The notes under the pieces were generated by a model. It made no database searches, had not been told where the DNA came from, and saw nothing but the letters and a program-made list of their open reading frames with translations. The translations under genes and the position numbers were made by a program. DNA of 12,553 nucleotides from Chloroflexota bacterium (lineage in GTDB: Bacteria > Chloroflexota > Anaerolineae > Promineifilales > Promineifilaceae), in NCBI GenBank assembly GCA_024223125.1, contig JAAEOP010000845.1, positions 1 to 12,553 of the forward strand, given 5' to 3'. This document shows positions 8,007 through 12,553 of this stretch, one piece after another (positions within the stretch are counted from its first letter, which is position 1; every line of letters starts with the position of its first letter).

Positions 8007-8056
8007 CCGCGATTTCTTACCGCGCAGGCGTAATCGTGGTAAGAAACTGCGGCTAC
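8003..8056. repeat. 22-bp hairpin carrying the SGNH gene stop codon
   Basis: GTAGCCGC (8003-8010) pairs with GCGGCTAC (8049-8056), and TTTCTTACC (8013-8021) pairs with GGTAAGAAA (8038-8046). Further pairs continue inward to a ~10-nt loop (8025-8034). The TAG of the hydrolase gene (8004-8006) is in the base of the stem. There is no T-run right after it. It may act as a 3'-end stabilising or termination structure, or be a REP-like repeat. Nine bases later the 107-bp repeat starts. Confidence 0.7.
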
Positions 8057-8064
8057 AAACCTGG

Positions 8065-8171
8065 TTAGGCTTTTTCAGAAAAATAATGATCCAATTAAAT
8101 CTGAAAAAACCTCGAGCCAATTCCAAAAATACCGCTCATTTTGGATCATTTATTTTTGGAATTGGTCTTAA
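8065..8171. repeat. 107-bp twin-hairpin repeat, copy 2
   Basis: Same length and segment order as copy 1 at 244-350. Stem A is 8067-8079 with 8100-8112 (one mismatch). Stem C is a perfect 15 bp, 8117-8131 with 8151-8165. The loop sequences B (8085-8094, AATGATCCAA) and B' (8141-8150, TTGGATCATT) are perfectly complementary over 10 nt. Relative to copy 1, paired positions changed together: 8078/8101 G-C versus A-T, 8093/8142 A-T versus T-G, and 8094/8141 A-T versus G-C. It fills the gap between two convergent genes, and its right end supplies the TAA stop of typA (8168-8170). On the minus strand hairpin C is followed seven bases later by six Ts, so it may terminate typA. Confidence 0.85.
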
Positions 8172-10000
8172 GCCGCAAACTTAGTTCGTTTGGCCTGCTT
8201 TTGCCGTTCCGAGTGACGCAGTTCCCTCTTGCGGATACGCAGCGATTCCGGGGTTACTTCCAATAGTTCATCATCATGTAAATATTCAATCGCCTCATCC
8301 AACGACAGTTTTGTGGCTGCCGGTAAAGCATCTGCAATCGCTTTAGGCACAGCTCGATGGCCGGTCAGGTTTTTGGTGCGGCAGACGTTGATCACCAGTT
8401 CATCGTTTCGGATATGTTGGCCTACCACTTGCCCGGTATACACTTCTTCCGTTGGCTCTAAAAAGAAAGTGCCCCGTGTAATGAGATGTTGCAAAGCATA
8501 AGCGCTGACTTTGCCTGTTTCTCGTGAGACCAAAGATCCCAAAACATTCTGTTCGATGTTGCCCAGATAGGGTTGGTAACTATGAAAGAGGGTATTGTAA
8601 ATGCCGGTGCCACGTGTGGCTGTTAGAAAGGGTTGACGTAGCCCCAACATGCCTCGTGTAGGTACATGATACTCGGCATAGACGGTGCCCTCGTCACCAT
8701 ACTTCAAATGTTGGGCCAGACCGCGCCGCCGGCCTAACATTTCGGCCACTGCCCCCCAAAACTCCTGATGCACTTCCAGAAAAACTTGCTCGACCGGTTC
8801 TTCCAGGCCGTCTTCGCTTTCGTGGAAGATGACTTCGGGCCTGCTGACGGCGAATTCATACCCTTCGCGGCGCATCGTTTCGATGAGAATGGCCAGATGC
8901 AGTTCGCCACGGCCGGAAACGACGAATGCGCTCGCTTTGTCTGTTTCTTTAACCCGCAGAGCGACGTTGCTTTCCAGTTCTGTTTTTAGCCGTTCCCGTA
9001 GTTGGCGGCTAGTCACATATTTGCCTTCACGGCCGGAAAAAGGGCTGTCGTTAACACTGAATGTGATGCGTACAGTCGGTTCTTCAACTTTGATGGGGGG
9101 CAGCGGCCGCGGGTCGTCTGGATCGGCCATCGTGTCACCAATGCCCACATCAGGTATACCGGCAATGGCCACAATGTTGCCCGCCTGAACTTGTTCTTCT
9201 TCTTGCCGTTTTAAGTCGCGGAAGGTGTAGAGCTTGCTGATTTTGGACGGCTTCATTTCTCCCTCGGCCGTAATGTGCATAATCGGTTGACCAGCGTTAA
9301 TGGTACCGCTGTTTAAGCGGCCGACAGCAATTTTACCGACATAGCTGCTGTATTCCAACGTTGTCACCAGCATTTGGGTGGGACCGTTGGAGTCTACGAT
9401 GGGTGGGGGAAGATGGTCTAGGATGGTGTCGAAGAGTGGTCGTAAATCATTCGCCAATTCATCTGACGCCAGCCCAGCCCGACCTTCCAAAGCGCGGGTA
9501 TAAATGACCGGGAAATCCGCCTGATCATCATCGGCGCCCAGGTCAATAAACAAGTCAAAGGTGGCGTCTACTACAAAATCGGGTCGGGCAGCGGGGCGAT
9601 CAATTTTGTTCACCACCACAATCACTTTACAGCCGATGTTGAGGGCTTGCCGCAGCACAAAGCGCGTTTGCGGCATGGGGCCTTCCACCGCATCTACCAA
9701 CAGCAAAACGCCATCTACCATATTGACAATACGCTCCACTTCACCACCAAAGTCGGCATGGCCGGGGGTGTCTACCAGGTTAATAGTAACGCCTTTGTAA
9801 ACGATGCTGGTGTTTTTGGCTAGAATTGTGATGCCTCGTTCCCGTTCTAAATCATTTGAATCCAGAATGCGTTCACTAACGGTCTGGTTGTGGCGGAAGA
9901 CATTAGTTTGTTTTAACATGCCATCTACCAATGTGGTTTTGCCATGATCTACATGGGCGATGATGGCGATGTTGCGAATATTGGGTTGTGGTTGAGCCAT
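8168..10000 (-). CDS. typA: translational GTPase TypA/BipA
   Basis: A 610-residue ribosome-associated GTPase of the EF-G/LepA class, which helps 50S assembly and growth under stress. G1 is AHVDHGKTT (residues 15-23), switch I contains ERERGIT (52-58), G3 is [11 protein letters not shown] (from Asp77), and G4 is NKID (131-134). The beta-barrel, EF-G-like domains and TypA-specific C-terminal domain follow at normal length. The start is the ATG at 10000 ([13 protein letters not shown]), giving the standard family length. The frame stays open further upstream to 10288, but that stretch translates repeat DNA and runs into the divergent gene. AAAGGA lies 3 bp before the ATG and GGAG 13 bp before it. 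The leader holds a terminator-like hairpin, and the stop codon lies in the right end of the 107-bp repeat. Confidence 0.96.
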   Translation of the reverse strand: MAQPQPNIRNIAIIAHVDHGKTTLVDGMLKQTNVFRHNQTVSERILDSNDLERERGITILAKNTSIVYKGVTINLVDTPGHADFGGEVERIVNMVDGVLLLVDAVEGPMPQTRFVLRQALNIGCKVIVVVNKIDRPAARPDFVVDATFDLFIDLGADDDQADFPVIYTRALEGRAGLASDELANDLRPLFDTILDHLPPPIVDSNGPTQMLVTTLEYSSYVGKIAVGRLNSGTINAGQPIMHITAEGEMKPSKISKLYTFRDLKRQEEEQVQAGNIVAIAGIPDVGIGDTMADPDDPRPLPPIKVEEPTVRITFSVNDSPFSGREGKYVTSRQLRERLKTELESNVALRVKETDKASAFVVSGRGELHLAILIETMRREGYEFAVSRPEVIFHESEDGLEEPVEQVFLEVHQEFWGAVAEMLGRRRGLAQHLKYGDEGTVYAEYHVPTRGMLGLRQPFLTATRGTGIYNTLFHSYQPYLGNIEQNVLGSLVSRETGKVSAYALQHLITRGTFFLEPTEEVYTGQVVGQHIRNDELVINVCRTKNLTGHRAVPKAIADALPAATKLSLDEAIEYLHDDELLEVTPESLRIRKRELRHSERQKQAKRTKFAA

Positions 10001-10019
10001 AATTCCTTTATTACTCCAC

Positions 10020-10046
10020 AAAAATACCCGACCACCTGCGGCCGGG
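10020..10046 (-). terminator. terminator-like hairpin in typA leader
   Basis: On the minus strand CCCGGCC and GGTCGGG form a 7-bp stem (one G-T pair) with a 6-nt loop (10027-10046), followed after TA by TTTTT (10020-10024). It lies about 20-45 bp upstream of the typA ATG and downstream of the proposed typA promoter. It has the form of an intrinsic terminator in a 5' leader, so attenuation of typA is possible. No competing antiterminator stem was identified. Confidence 0.5.
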
Positions 10047-10074
10047 CACGTTGTTAACCAATTGAATGATGGGG

Positions 10075-10103
10075 ATTGTAAGAGTGGATGGGCAAATGGG
10101 CAA
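10075..10103 (-). promoter_or_regulatory. candidate typA promoter
   Basis: On the minus strand TTGCCC (10098-10103) is followed by a 17-bp spacer and TACAAT (10075-10080). That gives 4/6 and 5/6 matches to the sigma-70 consensus at ideal spacing. The start site would fall near 10068, leaving a ~68-nt leader that contains the terminator-like hairpin. Confidence 0.4.
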
Positions 10104-10120
10104 ACGTTCTCATGCACTGT

Positions 10121-10149
10121 TTGGAAAAATGGGAGAGGATGGGCATAAT
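10121..10149 (+). promoter_or_regulatory. candidate promoter of the dehydrogenase gene
   Basis: TTGGAA (10121-10126), a 17-bp spacer and CATAAT (10144-10149) match the sigma-70 consensus at 4/6 and 5/6 positions. Transcription would start near 10156, placing the perfect hairpin at 10159-10211 at the very 5' end of the mRNA. Confidence 0.4.
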
Positions 10150-10158
10150 TTGAAAATA

Positions 10159-10211
10159 GTGGTTGGTGGTTAGTTGCTAGTTGCTGGTACAAACTACTAA
10201 CCACCAACCAC
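10159..10211. repeat. inverted heptamer array with 16-bp perfect stem
   Basis: GTGGTTGGTGGTTAGT (10159-10174) pairs perfectly with ACTAACCACCAACCAC (10196-10211). The loop of about 21 nt contains TGCTAGT and TGCTGGT. The whole tract reads as 7-mers (GGTTGGT, GGTTAGT, TGCTAGT, TGCTGGT, then ACTAACC, ACCAACC, ACCAACT). This is the same architecture as the array at 2988-3056 but with a different heptamer. It ends about 14 bp before the AAGGAG ribosome binding site of the dehydrogenase gene. Confidence 0.8.
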
Positions 10212-10238
10212 CAACTACTAATCACAAGGAGACGCAGT

Positions 10239-11138
10239 ATGAAAGAAAAAGTTGGCTTTATTGGTTTAGGCATTATGGGGCAGAGCATGGCCCGTAACTT
10301 ACTCCGGGCGGGATTTCATCTGACTGTCTGGAACCGCACTCCAGGCAAGATGAACCCCTTAGTGGCGGCCGGCGCTGCCGGTGGAACCAGTGCGGCCGAT
10401 GTGGCCGTTCACAGTGACATTGTCATCCTCTGTGTCAGTGATACCCATGATGTGGAAGAGGTAATGCTGCATGAAAATGGGGCTATGTTTGGTCTGACAG
10501 AAGGCAATCTGGTGATAGATTGCAGCACCATTAGCCCGCAGGCAACCCAACGGATGGCCGGTGTGCTGGCCCAAAAGAAGGTGCAAATGTTAGACGCACC
10601 CATCAGCGGTGGCAGCGAGGGGGCGGTCAACGGGACGTTGAGCATTATGGTGGGTGGCGACGCAGCTCAATTTGCCCGCGCTTTACCGTTGTTTGAAGCA
10701 ATGGGACAAACGATTACGCATGTGGGGGATATTGGCGCTGGGCAGATGGTGAAGTTGGTAAACCAGATTTTGGTGACGGTGACGATGCTGGGAGTTGGGG
10801 AAGCGCTGCTCTTTGCTCAGGCGGGCGGTCTGAATTTGCAGAAGACGTTAGCGGCCGTATCAAGCGGCGCGGCCGGAAGTTGGATGTTGTCTAACCGGGG
10901 GCCACAGGTGGCGCAGCGAGATTGGCGGCCCGGCTTTACCATTGATTTGCAGCAAAAGGATTTGCGTCTGGTATTGGAAGCGGCCGATGCGTTAGGCGTA
11001 CCCACTTTAGCTACAAGTACCATCTTTAACCTGTACCGCACATTGCAACAGCAAGGTTTGGGGGCCGAAGGAAATCATGCCCTGGTAAAGGCATTGGAAC
11101 ATTTGGCGGGCTTTGAGATTGACGGCCGTGTTCGGTGA
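10239..11138 (+). CDS. NAD(P)-dependent beta-hydroxyacid dehydrogenase
   Basis: A 299-residue cytoplasmic oxidoreductase of the 3-hydroxyisobutyrate dehydrogenase / tartronate semialdehyde reductase (GarR/MmsB) superfamily. It oxidises a beta-hydroxy acid to its semialdehyde, or does the reverse, with NAD(P). The Rossmann motif is GFIGLGIMG, with glycines at 9, 11 and 14. The residues after the second strand, WNRTP, include an arginine typical of NADP-preferring members. The substrate motif DAPISGG carries Asp119 and Ser123. The catalytic lysine is Lys172 in GQMVKLVNQ, followed by Asn175. Length is normal. AAGGAG lies nine bases before the ATG. The gene is divergent from typA, with no pathway neighbours to fix the substrate; glyoxylate/succinic semialdehyde reductase is an alternative. 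Confidence 0.92.
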   Translation: MKEKVGFIGLGIMGQSMARNLLRAGFHLTVWNRTPGKMNPLVAAGAAGGTSAADVAVHSDIVILCVSDTHDVEEVMLHENGAMFGLTEGNLVIDCSTISPQATQRMAGVLAQKKVQMLDAPISGGSEGAVNGTLSIMVGGDAAQFARALPLFEAMGQTITHVGDIGAGQMVKLVNQILVTVTMLGVGEALLFAQAGGLNLQKTLAAVSSGAAGSWMLSNRGPQVAQRDWRPGFTIDLQQKDLRLVLEAADALGVPTLATSTIFNLYRTLQQQGLGAEGNHALVKALEHLAGFEIDGRVR

Positions 11139-11140
11139 AT

Positions 11141-11168
11141 AGTTTTCAGTATTCAGTCAGCGGTCATC
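11141..11168. repeat. short heptamer tract after the dehydrogenase gene
   Basis: The 39-bp gap between the convergent dehydrogenase and membrane protein genes begins AGTTTTC, AGTATTC, AGTCAGC, GGTCATC (11141-11168), a degenerate run of 7-mers. There is no inverted partner arm. No T-rich terminator is seen for either gene. Confidence 0.4.
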
Positions 11169-11177
11169 CGTCGGCCG

Positions 11178-11729
11178 TCAATTATTAACCTTTAAAACCA
11201 GCCAGCCAACCAGGGCGTATAAAAGCGCCAGGATGATGAAGATGAATTTAATGGTCGCGCAGACGAAGGCCAGGAGGGGCCAAAAACTGTTTGTAGCCCC
11301 AAACATCATCTGAAAAAGGGCGAAATTTTCTACGTAATCTAATACGGCCGCTAGCCAAACACTCCAGGCTAGCCAGATGCCTACAGTGGCAACGGGGGGA
11401 CTAGACAGGCGTATTTTGTCGGCAATGGAGACGCAGGCCAAAGAAATGGCGGTGGCGTAAACCAGTGGATATAAAAAGTCGAGACCTAAACCAAAAGCGG
11501 CCGTCATTTTGGCTTGTGCATCCCAGGAATCGAGGATGGCCTGGGCGGTTTCCGGGGTGCGGGCAAATTCTAAAGAGACGATGCCAGCAGGGGCGGCGGA
11601 GGTGCTTAACGGCCGTCCGCTAAACTGAAAGATAACGGTTATGAGTAGAGCGGCGATGATAGAGACGGCCGTTAACTTTCTGCGAGTAGACGGTTGTAAA
11701 AAATGGAATGAGGGTTTTGCTACTTTCAT
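11178..11729 (-). CDS. four-helix integral membrane protein, unknown function
   Basis: A 183-residue hydrophobic protein that I do not recognise. Four membrane helices are likely: about residues 20-36, 83-103, 113-133 and 150-177. The ~45-residue polar stretch after helix 1 (EFARTPETAQAILDSWDAQAK) is probably outside the membrane. A conserved-looking DYVEN in or near helix 3 puts acidic residues close to the bilayer. I chose the ATG at 11729 because GGAG sits seven bases upstream; the in-frame GTG at 11741 would place that site inside the gene and add only four residues. CGGCCG sites are present, so it looks native to this genome. It is convergent with the dehydrogenase gene, 39 bp apart, with no functional link visible. 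Confidence 0.75.
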   Translation of the reverse strand: MKVAKPSFHFLQPSTRRKLTAVSIIAALLITVIFQFSGRPLSTSAAPAGIVSLEFARTPETAQAILDSWDAQAKMTAAFGLGLDFLYPLVYATAISLACVSIADKIRLSSPPVATVGIWLAWSVWLAAVLDYVENFALFQMMFGATNSFWPLLAFVCATIKFIFIILALLYALVGWLVLKVNN

Positions 11730-12095
11730 ACTTTTCTCCACTGTTACTGAATATTTACGGTTGCGCTACAAGTTTTCCTCCATCCAAGTACAGCAATTCC
11801 CGCAGTGAATTATTAACATTAGTCATTCTACCAGGGAAAAACATCTAATTTTATTGAGGTCTGTTGTACAAACTTCACGAAAACTAAAATGACATCGTGT
11901 ATTAGCAATTTAGAAAATTTCTTTCCCCCAAATACGGGGTGCGAAATCGCATAATACCCATATACAGGTGCAAAAAATCGTTGAATTGCTTCAAAATACC
12001 TTAAAAAAATCTTTTTCAGAGTTTTCGTAAAGATTTTGTGCTAAAAAACGTAAATTTCAGCGTTTTAGTCGAGTAGAAATGTTAAAAAAATTCAG
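11730..12095. other. AT-rich non-coding stretch
   Basis: About 366 bp without a supportable gene. It should hold the promoter of the minus-strand membrane protein, but no convincing -35/-10 pair was found. It contains many A and T runs, a CCCC...GGGG pair near 11927-11940, and an AT-only-type stem at 12006-12037. No CGGCCG site occurs here or further right. Confidence 0.5.
12003..12037 (-). terminator. possible AT-rich terminator of the phosphatase gene
   Basis: On the minus strand AAAATCTTT (12037-12029) and AAAGATTTT (12014-12006) form a 9-bp stem with a 14-nt loop, followed by more Ts (to 12003). It is about 60 bp downstream of the phosphatase stop. The stem has a single G-C pair, so it would be a weak terminator. 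Confidence 0.3.
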
Positions 12096-12553
12096 TTAAG
12101 CTTCGGGATTTGCTGGTACTTGTATTGGCTGTTCATTTTGCGGTTGCCATAGTTCTTCAAACTGCTCAATGTGCCGTTGAATATGCCACGCTTGAGGATG
12201 CGCAACCTTACGCTGTGCACGTAGATAATCCATTGCTTCCTCAGTTGAATAGCCCATACTAACAAGAATAGAAGCTCCCATTGCTACACTGTGATGGCGC
12301 CCTTGAGCACAGTAACATAAAATGCCTTTACCATTTTGAATGATAGGCAATGCCTTTTGGACACCTTGCAGTAATTTGCTAATTGGAATAGGTGTGAGAA
12401 TGGTGTCATAGGTTTGTAACCATAATAGACGAAGCGGCTCTTGGGCAAAGACTGTCGGTGGACGATGATTTCCGATCATGGAAATGACAAGTCTTATATT
12501 ACGCTCAATTATCGCCTCTACATCTTTGTCTTGAGGTTTTGAATTGTTAGCCA
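12096..12553 (-). CDS. dual-specificity phosphatase-like protein, 5' partial
   Basis: The frame is open from the right edge to a TAA at 12096-12098 (about 151 residues). The edge bases TG followed by GCT AAC AAT may be the end of a split ATG. The first in-frame ATG inside the window (12479) is probably internal, because the upstream residues DKDVEAIIERNIRLVISM look like the first helix and strand of the phosphatase fold. The fold follows: Asp in LQTYDTILTP (candidate general acid), the P-loop, then GYSTEEAMDYLRAQR. The P-loop reads CYCAQGRHHSVA. Cysteine (12309-12311) and glycine are in place, but the CX5R arginine is histidine (CAC, 12291-12293). It may be an inactive pseudophosphatase binding phosphoproteins, or have altered chemistry. 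The gene is AT-richer than its neighbours and lacks CGGCCG. Confidence 0.8.
   Translation of the reverse strand, partial: ANNSKPQDKDVEAIIERNIRLVISMIGNHRPPTVFAQEPLRLLWLQTYDTILTPIPISKLLQGVQKALPIIQNGKGILCYCAQGRHHSVAMGASILVSMGYSTEEAMDYLRAQRKVAHPQAWHIQRHIEQFEELWQPQNEQPIQVPANPEA

Noticed and set aside
10001..10288. N-terminal extension of TypA by ~96 residues in the same open frame
   Set aside because: It translates the heptamer hairpin and overlaps the start of the divergent dehydrogenase gene; the ATG at 10000 gives the normal family length and has a nearby ribosome binding site.
11730..11741. GTG start for the small membrane protein
   Set aside because: It would put the GGAG ribosome binding site inside the gene; the ATG at 11729 is well spaced from it.
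12096..12479. Phosphatase gene starting at the internal ATG at 12479
   Set aside because: Residues upstream in the same open frame look like the first helix and strand of the fold, so the gene continues to the window edge.

Overview
The window looks like a chromosomal segment of a Chloroflexota bacterium (Anaerolineae-like). This is inferred from gene style: a soluble TPR-GAF histidine kinase, GT4 glycosyltransferases, weak or absent Shine-Dalgarno sites at several starts, and intergenic DNA full of short hairpin repeats. There are no rRNA, tRNA, CRISPR or transposase genes. The hexamer CGGCCG, often as ACGGCCGT, recurs about 46 times by eye between 1 and 11,672 and is absent after that.

Layout. 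1-247 is the 3' end of a Clp/Hsp100 ATPase, followed by copy 1 of a 107-bp structured repeat (244-350). 418-1749 encodes an unrecognised membrane protein that overlaps tail-to-tail with a pair of minus-strand GT4 glycosyltransferases (1703-2986 and 3034-4155). The first glycosyltransferase has two repeat elements inside its reading frame. The two genes are separated by an inverted array of heptamers. 4336-6816 is a TPR-GAF-histidine kinase with no response regulator beside it. 6930-8006 is a membrane-anchored SGNH/GDSL-type hydrolase that ends in a long hairpin. Copy 2 of the 107-bp repeat (8065-8171) lies between it and the convergent typA (8168-10000, minus). A divergent control region (10001-10238) carries two promoter candidates, a terminator-like hairpin in the typA leader and a 16-bp perfect hairpin. 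It leads to a beta-hydroxyacid dehydrogenase (10239-11138). A small four-helix membrane protein (11178-11729, minus) follows. The last ~800 bp is AT-rich and ends in a partial dual-specificity-phosphatase-like gene (12096 to the right edge, minus) whose catalytic arginine position is histidine.

How the parts relate. The two glycosyltransferases probably act together on a surface glycan; the SGNH enzyme and the membrane orphan could belong to the same envelope theme, but they are on the other strand and this is inference. TypA, Clp and the dehydrogenase are ordinary cellular genes. The most unusual content is not protein-coding. It is a family of gene-end structural repeats, above all the two 107-bp copies. 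Each copy forms two hairpins whose loops are complementary over 10 nt, and compensatory base changes between the copies support both the stems and the loop-loop helix.
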